The notes beneath the pieces were generated by a model, which saw only the letters and a program-made list of their open reading frames with translations, had not been told where the DNA came from and made no database searches. A stretch of DNA of 64,000 nucleotides from Rhodospirillales bacterium (GTDB lineage Bacteria; Pseudomonadota; Alphaproteobacteria; Reyranellales; Reyranellaceae): NCBI GenBank assembly GCA_016699855.1, contig CP064988.1, positions 2,384,501 through 2,448,500 of the forward strand, written 5' to 3'. How positions within the stretch are numbered: position 1 is the first letter of the stretch; the number at the start of each line of letters is the position of its first letter. The position numbers and the translations under genes are program-made. This document shows, one piece after another, positions 8,291 to 16,978 of this stretch.

Positions 8291-8314
8291 TTATTTTAGC
8301 TATAGCTAATATTA
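8291..8314. promoter_or_regulatory. Palindromic operator between the SoxR-type repressor and sox genes
   Basis: A perfect 14-bp palindrome TTAGCTATAGCTAA at 8296-8309 lies in an AT-rich island, within an otherwise GC-rich divergent intergenic region. Several flanking bases extend the symmetry. It is 42 bases upstream of the repressor start and about 140 bases upstream of the first sox gene, so it is well placed for autoregulation and sox control. Its sequence differs from the published BigR and SqrR sites that I recall. Confidence 0.6.
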
Positions 8315-8449
8315 AAGTTCCTTGGTACGGATTCCAATATGACGCGTGGGATGCCGCCGCGGAAGCGTAGGCTCGAGGGCTCTCCCGGCGGGACGGTACA
8401 TGGTAACGAGCGCCGGTCAACGGCGGCACCATCGGGGGAGAACGGAGCG

Positions 8450-9727
8450 ATGCCCATTCGGAGGACGACAGGCGCCCGCGCGGCGGCATGGACGGTCGGT
8501 GCGGCGATGATGGCGGCGCTGGCGGCGCCCGTGGCGGTCGCGCAGGCGCCGGCGCCCGCGCCGCTGCACCTGGAAGGATCGTCGGCGCCACAGCCGTGGA
8601 CACGCTATCCCGACTGGAACAAGGCGACCTGGGACAAGTACAACACGCTCGCCCGCCGCGACGTGACGCCGAGGCACGGCGCCGAGATCGAGGTCAAGGA
8701 CGAGATCACGGGCGATCCGAAGAAGGGCCAGGAGCTGGCCTTCGCCCGCGCCCGCGGCGGCGGCTGCCTCGCTTGCCACGTGATGGGGCCGGCGACGCAG
8801 GAGACGCCGGGCAACGTCGGGCCGGATCTGTCGGAGATCGGCACGGCGGGCCGCACCGACCAGTGGCTGTTCAACTCGATCTACGATCCGCGCGTCTATA
8901 ACGAGCGCAGCGTGATGCCGCCCTGGGGCGCGCACGGCTTCTACAGCGTCGAGGAGATCCGCGACATGGTCGCGTTCCTCAAGACGCTGAAGACGCCGGC
9001 CAAGTTCAAGACGCGGCTGGACGACCCGGCGCTGCGTCCCAAGCCCGTCGAGGACCGCGACGCCCTCGATCCATTCGTCAATCCGGCGGCGGAACGCATC
9101 GAGACCGGCGAGGCGCTGTTCCGCGCCGCCGCGCCCGGCGGCAAGAGCTGCGCGTCCTGCCACGCCGACGCCAAGGCGAAGTTCGCCGGCTGGGCGACGT
9201 CGATGCCGAAGTGGGAGCCCCGGCTCAAGAAGACGCTCGGCGTGGAGGAGTTCATCCACCGCCACGCCAAGGCGACGATGGAGGTCGAGTGGCGGATGCA
9301 GAGCGTCCCGAACACGGACATGACCGTGTATCTGCATTCGCTGTCCAACGGCCGCGAGATCAAGCTCGACCTGTCGACGCCGGAGGCCCGGTCGGCGCTG
9401 GCGCGCGGCAAGGCGCTGACCGAGACCAAGATCGGCCAGTTCAACCTCGCCTGCGTCGACTGCCACGAGGCCGACAAGGGCGGCCTGAAGTGGTTGCGCG
9501 GCCAGTGGCTGGGCGAGTTCCGCGGCCAGCTCGACCACTTCCCGACGTGGCGCACCAGCCGCGGCTCCGGCCAGATCTGGGACATCCGCAAGCGCTTCCA
9601 GTGGTGCAACATCCAGGTGCGCTCCAACGAGCTGCCGCCCGACGCGCCGGAATACGGCGACCTCGAGATGTTCCTGAAGAGTCTGAACCAGGGTTTGAAA
9701 CTCACGGCGCCCAACATCCGCCACTGA
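8450..9727 (+). CDS. soxXA: Fused SoxX-SoxA c-type cytochrome
   Basis: A 425-residue secreted triheme cytochrome. After a signal peptide (about residues 1-32), residues 60-195 form a SoxX-like domain with heme motif CLACH at 106-110. Residues about 215-425 form a SoxA domain with CASCH (234-238), CVDCH (335-339) and the conserved active-site C386 in RFQWCN. SoxXA normally consists of two polypeptides and couples thiosulfate to the SoxY cysteine. Here both are joined in frame by a linker of about 20 residues, with no second signal peptide. The start at 8450 has a GGAG ribosome site; the longer frame has none. It is the first gene of the sox operon. Confidence 0.9.
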   Translation: MPIRRTTGARAAAWTVGAAMMAALAAPVAVAQAPAPAPLHLEGSSAPQPWTRYPDWNKATWDKYNTLARRDVTPRHGAEIEVKDEITGDPKKGQELAFARARGGGCLACHVMGPATQETPGNVGPDLSEIGTAGRTDQWLFNSIYDPRVYNERSVMPPWGAHGFYSVEEIRDMVAFLKTLKTPAKFKTRLDDPALRPKPVEDRDALDPFVNPAAERIETGEALFRAAAPGGKSCASCHADAKAKFAGWATSMPKWEPRLKKTLGVEEFIHRHAKATMEVEWRMQSVPNTDMTVYLHSLSNGREIKLDLSTPEARSALARGKALTETKIGQFNLACVDCHEADKGGLKWLRGQWLGEFRGQLDHFPTWRTSRGSGQIWDIRKRFQWCNIQVRSNELPPDAPEYGDLEMFLKSLNQGLKLTAPNIRH

Positions 9728-9759
9728 GCGGGCGCGCGCCATCCATGGAGGGCCTATCG

Positions 9760-10227
9760 ATGAACACCGCCACCAATCCGGGCCGCCGGCGCGTGATCGT
9801 CGGCGCGCTGGGCGCCGGCGCCGCGGCGACCCTCGCCGCGATCCTCCCCGTCGCCGCGGGGGCCACGCCGGAGAGCGCCAAGGCGCTGCTGCAGACCCTC
9901 GCCAAGGGCGACCCGAAGGAGGGCCGGATCGCGATCCGCGCGCCGGAGATCGCCGAGAACGGCAACGCCGTGCCCGTGACCGTCTCGGTCGAGAGCCCGA
10001 TGACCGAGAAGGACCACGTCAAGGCGATCCACATCGTCGCCGACGGGAACCCCAACCCCGGCGTCGCCAGCTTCAATCTCACCCCGCTCGCCGGGAAGGC
10101 CGAGGTCCAGCTGCGCGTGCGGATGGCGACGACGCAGAAGGTCGTCGTCGTCGCGGAGATGTCCGACGGTTCGCTGTGGACGGCGGCCCGCGAGGTGAAG
10201 GTCACCATCGGCGGATGCGGCGGCTGA
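9760..10227 (+). CDS. soxY: SoxY thiosulfate-carrier protein
   Basis: A 155-residue periplasmic protein ending in GGCGG, the swinging-arm motif whose cysteine carries the sulfur substrate through the Sox cycle. The N-terminus has a twin-arginine-like signal (GRRRVIVGAL, then an Ala-rich stretch). The start at 9760 is set by GGAGGG seven bases upstream; an in-frame ATG at 9745 overlaps that site and is unlikely. It partners with SoxZ, encoded 45 bases downstream. Confidence 0.95.
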   Translation: MNTATNPGRRRVIVGALGAGAAATLAAILPVAAGATPESAKALLQTLAKGDPKEGRIAIRAPEIAENGNAVPVTVSVESPMTEKDHVKAIHIVADGNPNPGVASFNLTPLAGKAEVQLRVRMATTQKVVVVAEMSDGSLWTAAREVKVTIGGCGG

Positions 10228-10272
10228 GACCGGCCGCGATCCCCGTCCACCCATCATCCGAGGAGCCGTTCC

Positions 10273-10602
10273 ATGGCCGACGACATCAAGCCGCGCATCC
10301 GCGTGCCGCAGACCGCCAAGAAGGGCGAGGTCATCGAGGTCAAGACGCTGGTCACCCACCCGATGGAGTCGGGCCAGCGCAAGGACGCCGAGGGCAAGAC
10401 CATCCCGCGGCGGATCATCAACGCGGTGGCCGTGACCTACAACGGCAAACCCGTGTTCTCGGCGAAGCTCGAGCCCGCGATCTCGGCCAACCCCTACCTG
10501 TCGTTCTTCGTGCGCATCGAGGAGGCCGGCACGCTGGCGTTCGAGTGGAAGGACGACAACGGCGACGTCTACAAGGCCGAACAGAAGGTCGCGGTCGGCT
10601 GA
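10273..10602 (+). CDS. soxZ: SoxZ sulfur-oxidation carrier subunit
   Basis: A 109-residue protein without a signal peptide, typical of SoxZ, which is exported as a complex with SoxY. It has the conserved immunoglobulin-like pattern with GEVIEVKTLVTHPMESG near the N-terminus and NPYLSFFVR near residue 75. GGAG lies 11 bases before the ATG. Its length matches the family. Confidence 0.95.
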   Translation: MADDIKPRIRVPQTAKKGEVIEVKTLVTHPMESGQRKDAEGKTIPRRIINAVAVTYNGKPVFSAKLEPAISANPYLSFFVRIEEAGTLAFEWKDDNGDVYKAEQKVAVG

Positions 10603-10609
10603 GGTTCCG

Positions 10610-12316
10610 ATGACCGCGCTGTCGCGCCGCGACCTTCTGCAGCTCGGGCTGGCGACCGGCGCGATCGGCCTCGGCGCGACGCGGGCGCTGGCCCAGCAGC
10701 GGATCACGCAGGACGAGTTGCTGCGGTTCGACGCCACCGGCCAGGTCACCCTGCTCCACTTCACGGACATCCATGCCCAGCTTCGGCCGCTGCGCTTCCG
10801 CGAGCCGTCGGCCAATATCGGCGTCGGAGAGGCCGCCGGCCTGCCGCCGCATCTGACCGGCCGCGCGATGCTCGACGCGTTCGGCGTCAAGGGCGGCTCG
10901 CCCGAGGCGCATGCGCTGGCGTCCACCGACTTCCCCGCGCTGGCGAAGGCCTACGGCCGGGTCGGCGGGATCGACCGCATGGCGACGGCGGTGAAGGCCG
11001 TGCGCGCTGAGCGGCCGGGCCGCACGCTGCTGCTCGACGGCGGCGACACGTGGCAGGGCTCGTACACCTCGCTGGCGACGCGCGGCGAGGACATGGTCGA
11101 GGTCATGAACGCGCTCGGCGTCGAGGCGATGACGGCCCACTGGGAATTCACCCATGGCGCCGACCGCGTGAAGGCGCTGAAGGACAAGCTGAAGTTCCCG
11201 TTCCTCGCCGGCAACGTGAAGGACACCGGCTTCGGCGATCCCGTGTTCGACGCCGAGGCGGTGTTCGAGCGCGGCGGCCTGCGCATCGGCGTGATCGGCC
11301 AGGCGTTCCCCTACACGCCCGTCGCCAACCCGCGCTGGATGATCCCCGACTGGTCTTTCGGCATCGAGGAGGACCGCGTCCGGGAACGCGTCGAGGCGAT
11401 GCGCGGCCGGGGCGTCGATCTCGTGGTCCTGCTCAGCCACAACGGCTTCGACGTCGACCGCAAGCTGGCGTCGCGCGTCAAGGGCATCGACGTGATCCTG
11501 ACCGGCCACACCCACGACGCGATCCCGCGGCCGGTCGTGGTCGGCGACACGCTGCTGGTCGCCGCGGGCAGCCACGGCAAGTTCCTGGCCCGGCTCGACC
11601 TCGACGTGAAGGCGAAGCGGATCGCGGCGTGGCGTTTCAAGCTGATCCCGCTCTTCTCCGACGCGATCGCGCCCGACGCCGACATGGCGGCGCTGGTGAA
11701 ACGCATCCGCGCGCCGCACGAGGCGGCGCTGTCGAAAGTGCTGGCGACGACGGAGTCGACGCTCTACCGGCGGGGCAATTTCGGCGGCACGATGGACGAC
11801 CTCATCTGCCGGGCGCTGCTGAAGGAGCGCGACGCCGAGATCGCGTTGTCGCCGGGCTTCCGCTGGGGCGCCTCGCTGCTGCCCGGCGATCCGATCACCG
11901 CCGAGGACGTCCACAACCAGACCGCCATCACCTACCCCGCCGTCTACCGCAACGAGATGACCGGCGCGTTCCTCAAGGAGGTCCTCGAGGACGTTGCCGA
12001 CAATCTGTTCAATCCCGACCCCTACTACCAGCAGGGCGGCGACATGGTGCGGGTCGGCGGCATGGCCTACGCGATCGACGTCGCGGCGCCGGCCGGAAGG
12101 CGCATCTCGGACATGACCTTGCTGTCGACCGGCGCGTCGATCGATCCCGGCAAGACGTACGTCGTCGCCGGCTGGGCGTCGGTCAACGAAGGCACGCAGG
12201 GGCCGCCGGTGTACGACCTCGTCGCCCGGCACCTCGAATCGGCCAAGACGGTGCGGCTCGACGACGTCAGGCCGGTGCGCGTGACCGGAGCCGATCCGCG
12301 CGGATTGACGGAATAG
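10610..12316 (+). CDS. soxB: SoxB thiosulfohydrolase
   Basis: A 568-residue dimanganese enzyme that releases sulfate from the SoxY-bound thiosulfonate. It has a twin-arginine signal (SRRDLLQLGLATG). Metallophosphatase-like motifs are TDIHAQ near residue 50, GGDTWQG, LSHNGFDVD and GHTHD, followed by a 5'-nucleotidase C-terminal domain. It starts eight bases after the soxZ stop, within the operon. It is of normal length with no broken motif, and is a good phylogenetic marker for this strain. Confidence 0.96.
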   Translation: MTALSRRDLLQLGLATGAIGLGATRALAQQRITQDELLRFDATGQVTLLHFTDIHAQLRPLRFREPSANIGVGEAAGLPPHLTGRAMLDAFGVKGGSPEAHALASTDFPALAKAYGRVGGIDRMATAVKAVRAERPGRTLLLDGGDTWQGSYTSLATRGEDMVEVMNALGVEAMTAHWEFTHGADRVKALKDKLKFPFLAGNVKDTGFGDPVFDAEAVFERGGLRIGVIGQAFPYTPVANPRWMIPDWSFGIEEDRVRERVEAMRGRGVDLVVLLSHNGFDVDRKLASRVKGIDVILTGHTHDAIPRPVVVGDTLLVAAGSHGKFLARLDLDVKAKRIAAWRFKLIPLFSDAIAPDADMAALVKRIRAPHEAALSKVLATTESTLYRRGNFGGTMDDLICRALLKERDAEIALSPGFRWGASLLPGDPITAEDVHNQTAITYPAVYRNEMTGAFLKEVLEDVADNLFNPDPYYQQGGDMVRVGGMAYAIDVAAPAGRRISDMTLLSTGASIDPGKTYVVAGWASVNEGTQGPPVYDLVARHLESAKTVRLDDVRPVRVTGADPRGLTE

Positions 12317-12351
12317 GCGACCGCGGGAGCGGCCGGACGGGAGGGATTGGA

Positions 12352-13665
12352 ATGATCGACGATCCGGTGGAAGTCGCGCGCGCGGCCGCGTCGCGCCCGG
12401 TCCACGGCGCCGCGCCGGCCGGGCGCCGCGGCTTCCTGACGGCGGCCGGACTGGCGGCTGGCGGCGCCTTGCTGCGGCCGTCCGGAGCGCTCGCGGCGCC
12501 GGACGAGAACCTGCCGCCGAACGTGCCGGAGTGGACGAAGTCGCTCGGCGCCTCGGTGGTCGACGCCCCCTACGGCGCGCCGTCCAAGTACGAGAAGGGC
12601 GTCGTCCGCCGCCACGTCGAATGGCTGACCGCGACCGAGCACTCCTCCATCAACTTCACGCCGATCCACGAGCTCGATGGCATCATCACGCCCAGCGGCC
12701 TGTGCTTCGAGCGCCATCACGGCGGCGTGCCGGAGATCGATCCGGCGCAGCACCGGCTGATCGTCCACGGCATGGTCGACCGGCCGCTGATCTTCACGAT
12801 GGACGACCTCGTGCGCTTCCCGTCGGTGTCGCGCGTGCTGTTCCTCGAATGCCCCGCCAACGGCGGCATGGAGTGGAAGGGCGCGCAGATGGACGGCTGC
12901 CAGTTCACCCACGGCATGATCCATTGCTGCGAGTGGACCGGCGTGCGCCTGTCGACACTGCTGGCAGAGGCCGGCGTCAAGCCCGAGGCGAAGTGGCTGC
13001 TGGCGGAGGGCGCCGACGCCGCCGCGATGACGCGCTCGATCCCGCTGGCGAAGGCGCTCGACGACTGCATCGTCTGCTACTCGCAGAACGGCGAGCGCAT
13101 CCGCCCCGAGCAGGGCTACCCCGTGCGCCTGATGGTGCCGGGCTGGGAGGGCAACGTGAACGTGAAGTGGCTGCGCCGGATCAAACTGGGCGACCGGCCG
13201 TGGCACCACCGCGAGGAGACGTCGAAGTACACCGACCTGATGCCGGACGGCAAGGCGCGGCAGTTCACCTTCGTGCAGGAGGCGAACTCGGTGGTCACCT
13301 CGCCGTCGCCGGAGAAGCCGCTCCGCCACGGCAAGGGTTTCCACGAGATCCGCGGCCTGGCGTGGAGCGGCCGCGGCCGCGTCAAGCGGGTCGACGTGTC
13401 GGTCGACGGCGGCAACAACTGGCGGACCGCGGCGTTGCAGGAGCCGGTGCTGAGCCAGGCGCTGACGCGCTTCCGTCTGCCGTGGGACTGGGACGGCGCG
13501 CCGGCGCTGGTGCAGAGCCGCGCCATCGACGAGACCGGCTACGTGCAGCCCACCATCGAGCAGCTGCGCAAGGCGCGCGGCCTGAACTCGATCTACCACA
13601 AGAACGCGGTGCAGACTTGGCGGGTCAATCCGGACGGGAAGGTCAACAATGTCCAGATCCTCTGA
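12352..13665 (+). CDS. soxC: SoxC sulfane dehydrogenase, molybdopterin subunit
   Basis: A 437-residue member of the sulfite oxidase family. It has a signal region with RRGFLTAAGLAAGG and the molybdenum-ligand cysteine C167 in FLECPANGG. A C-terminal Mo-co dimerisation domain includes VDVSVDGGNNW. With SoxD it oxidises the sulfane sulfur left on SoxY and completes the cycle without sulfur globules. The start at 12352 follows GGGAGGGATTGGA. The final 17 bases overlap soxD, so the two are translationally coupled. Confidence 0.94.
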   Translation: MIDDPVEVARAAASRPVHGAAPAGRRGFLTAAGLAAGGALLRPSGALAAPDENLPPNVPEWTKSLGASVVDAPYGAPSKYEKGVVRRHVEWLTATEHSSINFTPIHELDGIITPSGLCFERHHGGVPEIDPAQHRLIVHGMVDRPLIFTMDDLVRFPSVSRVLFLECPANGGMEWKGAQMDGCQFTHGMIHCCEWTGVRLSTLLAEAGVKPEAKWLLAEGADAAAMTRSIPLAKALDDCIVCYSQNGERIRPEQGYPVRLMVPGWEGNVNVKWLRRIKLGDRPWHHREETSKYTDLMPDGKARQFTFVQEANSVVTSPSPEKPLRHGKGFHEIRGLAWSGRGRVKRVDVSVDGGNNWRTAALQEPVLSQALTRFRLPWDWDGAPALVQSRAIDETGYVQPTIEQLRKARGLNSIYHKNAVQTWRVNPDGKVNNVQIL

Positions 13666-14332
13666 CCGCCGGCCGTGGATCGCGGCGCTGACCGGCGCGC
13701 TCGCCGTCGGCCTCGCGGTCGCCGCCATTCGGCCCGGCCGGGCGCAGGCGCCGGCCCGCTACGGCTTCGGCCAGCCGGCGACGGCGGCGCAGATCAAGGG
13801 CTGGGACATCGACATCCGCGGCGACGACGGGCTCGGCCTGCCGCCGGGCAAAGGCACGGTCAAGCAGGGCGAGACGCTCTATCTGGCGCAGTGCGCCAGC
13901 TGCCACGGCGAGTTCGGCGAGGGCAACGGACGCTGGCCGGAGCTGATGGGCGGCGGGGGCACGCTGACCTCGGACGATCCGCGCAAGACCATCGGCAGCT
14001 ACTGGCCCTACGCGCCGGTGGTGTTCGACTACGTGCGGCGCACCATGCCGTTCAACGCGCCGCAATCGCTGAGCGACGACGAGGTCTACGCGATCACGGC
14101 GTATCTCCTGCACATCAACGACGTGCTGCCGGCCGACGCCGAGCTCGACGCCGCGAGGTTGAAGGCGGTCAAGCTGCCCAACCGTGACGGCTTCATCCAG
14201 GGCGATCCGCGGCCGGATGTCGTGACCATGGGCGAGCCGTGCATGTCCAATTGCCGGACGACCCCGCCGAAGGTCACCTCCGACCTGGCGCAGCGCCTCG
14301 GCGTCACCCCCGACCGCAAGCCCAAGGACTGA
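13649..14332 (+). CDS. soxD: SoxD-like monoheme cytochrome c (short form)
   Basis: A 227-residue secreted cytochrome c encoded overlapping soxC. It has one heme motif, CASCH at 82-86, and a methionine ligand candidate in RRTMPFNAP. A conserved C-terminal segment carries CMSNC. The Paracoccus SoxD is a diheme protein of nearly 400 residues; here the second heme domain is absent. It would act as electron acceptor of SoxC in the periplasm. The reading frame has no sign of truncation by a frameshift, and the next gene starts 141 bases later. Confidence 0.88.
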   Translation: MSRSSDRRPWIAALTGALAVGLAVAAIRPGRAQAPARYGFGQPATAAQIKGWDIDIRGDDGLGLPPGKGTVKQGETLYLAQCASCHGEFGEGNGRWPELMGGGGTLTSDDPRKTIGSYWPYAPVVFDYVRRTMPFNAPQSLSDDEVYAITAYLLHINDVLPADAELDAARLKAVKLPNRDGFIQGDPRPDVVTMGEPCMSNCRTTPPKVTSDLAQRLGVTPDRKPKD

Positions 14333-14473
14333 CCGCGCGCGTAAGGTGCGCTAACCCTCGGATCAAGTTATTCTCGTTTGAAGCGGCGGGCGCGGACGGG
14401 TTCAACCGGGACGCGGAAGGCCGGCGCCGCGCGACGAAGGCGCGGCGCGGGAAACCGGCAGGGGAGGAAAGGC

Positions 14474-14779
14474 ATGAGATTGTCGATGATCGCCGTGGTG
14501 GCGATGGCGGCGGCCATGACGGCCGGCGCGGCGCGGGCGCAGAGCCCCGGACCCACCGGACAGGCGATGGTCCAGAACTGCTACGTGTGCCACGGGCCGG
14601 GCGGGAAGACCGACGGCGCCATCGCGCCACTCGCCGGGCTGCCGCGCGACCACGTCGTGCGGACGCTGACGGAGTTCAAGACCGACCGGCGCCCCGGCAC
14701 GATCATGAACCGCATCGCCAAGAGCTACAGCGACGAGCAGATCGCGCTGATCGCCGATTTCATCGCCACGTTGAAGTGA
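14474..14779 (+). CDS. Small cytochrome c, FccA/SoxE-like subunit
   Basis: A 101-residue secreted monoheme cytochrome. The signal peptide covers about residues 1-22, and the heme motif CYVCH is at 36-40. The C-terminal helix ends the protein at LIADFIATLK. It lies 11 bases before the sulfide dehydrogenase flavoprotein gene, so it is most likely its cytochrome subunit. Classical FccA/SoxE proteins can carry two hemes; this one has one. GGGGAGGAAAGGC gives a strong ribosome site for the ATG at 14474. Confidence 0.85.
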   Translation: MRLSMIAVVAMAAAMTAGAARAQSPGPTGQAMVQNCYVCHGPGGKTDGAIAPLAGLPRDHVVRTLTEFKTDRRPGTIMNRIAKSYSDEQIALIADFIATLK

Positions 14780-14790
14780 GGGAGCGCGCC

Positions 14791-16065
14791 ATGACCATCA
14801 CCCGTCGTTCCCTCCTCGGCGCCGCCTCGGCCGGCGCCGGACTCTCCCTGCTCGGCGCGCCGGCGATCGCGCAGGCCGGCGCCAAGGTCGTGGTCGTCGG
14901 CGGCGGCTTCGGCGGCGCCGCGGCGGCGCGCTACCTCAAGAAGGCCGACGCCGCGATCGACGTCACCCTGGTCGAACGGGACGACAAGTTCGTCACCTGC
15001 CCGTTCTCGAACTACGTGATCGCGGGCTTCCGCAAGATCGAGGACATCACCCACGGCTACGACGGCGTGCGCAAGGCGGGCGTCAAAGTCGTCAAGGGCG
15101 AGGCCACGGCCATCGACACGACGGCGCGCGTGGTCACGCTCGGCGACGGCGCGAAGCTACCGTACGACCGGCTGGTCGTGTCGCCCGGCGTCGATCTCGA
15201 TTTCGCCGCCCTGCCCGGCTACACCGAGGCCGCCAGCGAGCGGATGCCGCACGCCTGGAAGGCCGGCGCCCAGACGCTGCTGCTGCGCCGCCAGCTCGAG
15301 GCGATGCCGGACGGCGGCACGTTCATCCTCAGCGCCCCGGCCAATCCGTTCCGCTGCCCGCCCGGCCCTTACGAGCGTGTCAGCGTCGTCGCCTGGTACC
15401 TCAAGAACAACAAGCCGAAATCGAAGATCCTCGTGCTCGACGCCAAGGACGAGTTCTCCAAGCAGGGCCTGTTCCAGGCGGCGTGGGAAAGCGAGTTCCC
15501 CGGCATGATCACGTGGATCGCCGGCAAGGATGGCGGCAAGGTCGAGAGCGTCGATCCCGCCGGGATGTCGGTGAAATCCGGCTTCGGCGCCGAGAAGGGC
15601 GCGGTCGTCAACGTGATCCCGCCGCAGCGCGCCGGCAGGATCGCGCAGATCGCGGGGCTCACCGACGAGAAGGGCTGGTGCCCGGTCGATCCCTCCACGT
15701 TCGCCTCGCGCAAGGCGGAGAACGTCCACGTCATCGGCGACGCCTGCATCGCCGGCGCGATGCCGAAATCCGGCTCGTCCGCCAACGCCCACGGCAAGGC
15801 CGCGGCCGCGGCGATCGCGGCGTCGCTGGCGCGCAAGCCGGCGCAGCCACCGGCGCTGTTCAACATCTGCTACAGCCTGGTGAAGCCGGACTACGGCATC
15901 TCCGTCACCAACGTCTACATGGCGACCGCCGACAAGGGGATCGTCGCCGTTCCGAACTCCGGTGGCGTCAGCGTGCGCGCGACGACGGCGTTGAACGAGC
16001 GCAAGCTCGAGGCCGACTACACCGTCGGCTGGTACAAGGCGATCACCGCCGACACCTGGGGCTGA
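14791..16065 (+). CDS. fccB: Flavocytochrome c sulfide dehydrogenase, flavoprotein subunit (FccB/SoxF)
   Basis: A 424-residue twin-arginine-exported FAD protein (TRRSLLGAASAG). The FAD-binding motif VVVVGGGFGG is at about residues 33-42. The redox cysteine pair used for sulfide oxidation is visible as C70 in FVTCPFS and C189 in PFRCPPGPY. A C-terminal flavocytochrome domain has NICYSLV. It oxidises sulfide to zero-valent sulfur and gives electrons to the small cytochrome encoded just upstream. It is the last gene of the operon and converges on folD with 13 bases between stops. Confidence 0.93.
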   Translation: MTITRRSLLGAASAGAGLSLLGAPAIAQAGAKVVVVGGGFGGAAAARYLKKADAAIDVTLVERDDKFVTCPFSNYVIAGFRKIEDITHGYDGVRKAGVKVVKGEATAIDTTARVVTLGDGAKLPYDRLVVSPGVDLDFAALPGYTEAASERMPHAWKAGAQTLLLRRQLEAMPDGGTFILSAPANPFRCPPGPYERVSVVAWYLKNNKPKSKILVLDAKDEFSKQGLFQAAWESEFPGMITWIAGKDGGKVESVDPAGMSVKSGFGAEKGAVVNVIPPQRAGRIAQIAGLTDEKGWCPVDPSTFASRKAENVHVIGDACIAGAMPKSGSSANAHGKAAAAAIAASLARKPAQPPALFNICYSLVKPDYGISVTNVYMATADKGIVAVPNSGGVSVRATTALNERKLEADYTVGWYKAITADTWG

Positions 16066-16078
16066 ACGGCGGCGATCC

Positions 16079-16978
16079 TCAGATCACAGCCGGCGGCAGG
16101 CCGGCGCGGCGGCGCGCCGCCTGAAGCGTGTTGTGCAGCAGGCAGGCCACCGTCATCGGGCCGACGCCGCCGGGCACCGGCGTGATGGCCCGCGCCACGG
16201 CGGCGGCGGGCTCGTAGTCGACGTCGCCGATCAACCGCGACTTGCCGTCCGGCAGCGCCACCCTGTTGATGCCGACATCGATCACCGTGGCGCCGGGCTT
16301 GATCCAGCCGCCCTGCACGACGCGCGGCCGGCCGATCGCGGCGACCAGGATGTCGGCGCGGCGGCATAGCTCGGGCAGGTCGCGGGTGCGCGAATGCGCC
16401 ACCGTCACGGTGCAGTCCTCGCGCGTCAGCAGCTGCGCCATCGGCTTCCCGACCAGCGTCGAGCGGCCGATCATCACGGCGTCGGCGCCGGACAGCGAGC
16501 CCAGCGAATCCTTGAGCAGCATCAGGCAGCCCAGCGGCGTGCAGGCGACGGAGAAATCCAGCGGGTCGGCGCCGGTGGCCAGCACGAGACGGCCGGCGTT
16601 GGTGGCGCCGAGCCCGTCGACGTCCTTGGCGGGATCGACGGCCTCGATCACGCGGTGCGCGGAGATGTGCTTGGGCAGCGGCAGCTGCACGAGGATGCCG
16701 TGCACGGCCGGATCGGCGTTGAGCCGCGCGATCAACGCCAGCAACTCGGCCTCGGTGGTCGCCTCCGGCAGCTTGTGCTCGAAGCCCGCCATGCCGGCCT
16801 CGATGGTCTGCCGGCCCTTGTTGCGGACGTAGACCTCGCTGGCGGGGTCGTCGCCGACAAGCACGGCGGCGAGGCCCGGCGTCACGCCGGCCGAGGCCTT
16901 GAGCGCGGCGACCTCGCGCGCGACGCGGGCGCGCAGGCCGGCCGCGAAGCTCTTGCCGTCGATGATGCTGGCTGTCAT
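16079..16978 (-). CDS. folD: Bifunctional methylenetetrahydrofolate dehydrogenase/cyclohydrolase
   Basis: A 299-residue FolD. It has the substrate lysine region YVRNKGR, the family signatures GILVQLPLPKHI and the NADP-binding VMIGRSTLVGKPMAQLL, and ends with TPVPGGVGPMT. It interconverts 5,10-methylene- and 10-formyl-tetrahydrofolate. The start at 16978 overlaps the stop of the upstream DUF167 gene by four bases (ATGA). The longer frame adds unconserved sequence. Transcribed with yggT and the DUF167 gene; unrelated to the sox operon that converges on it. Confidence 0.95.
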   Translation of the reverse strand: MTASIIDGKSFAAGLRARVAREVAALKASAGVTPGLAAVLVGDDPASEVYVRNKGRQTIEAGMAGFEHKLPEATTEAELLALIARLNADPAVHGILVQLPLPKHISAHRVIEAVDPAKDVDGLGATNAGRLVLATGADPLDFSVACTPLGCLMLLKDSLGSLSGADAVMIGRSTLVGKPMAQLLTREDCTVTVAHSRTRDLPELCRRADILVAAIGRPRVVQGGWIKPGATVIDVGINRVALPDGKSRLIGDVDYEPAAAVARAITPVPGGVGPMTVACLLHNTLQAARRRAGLPPAVI

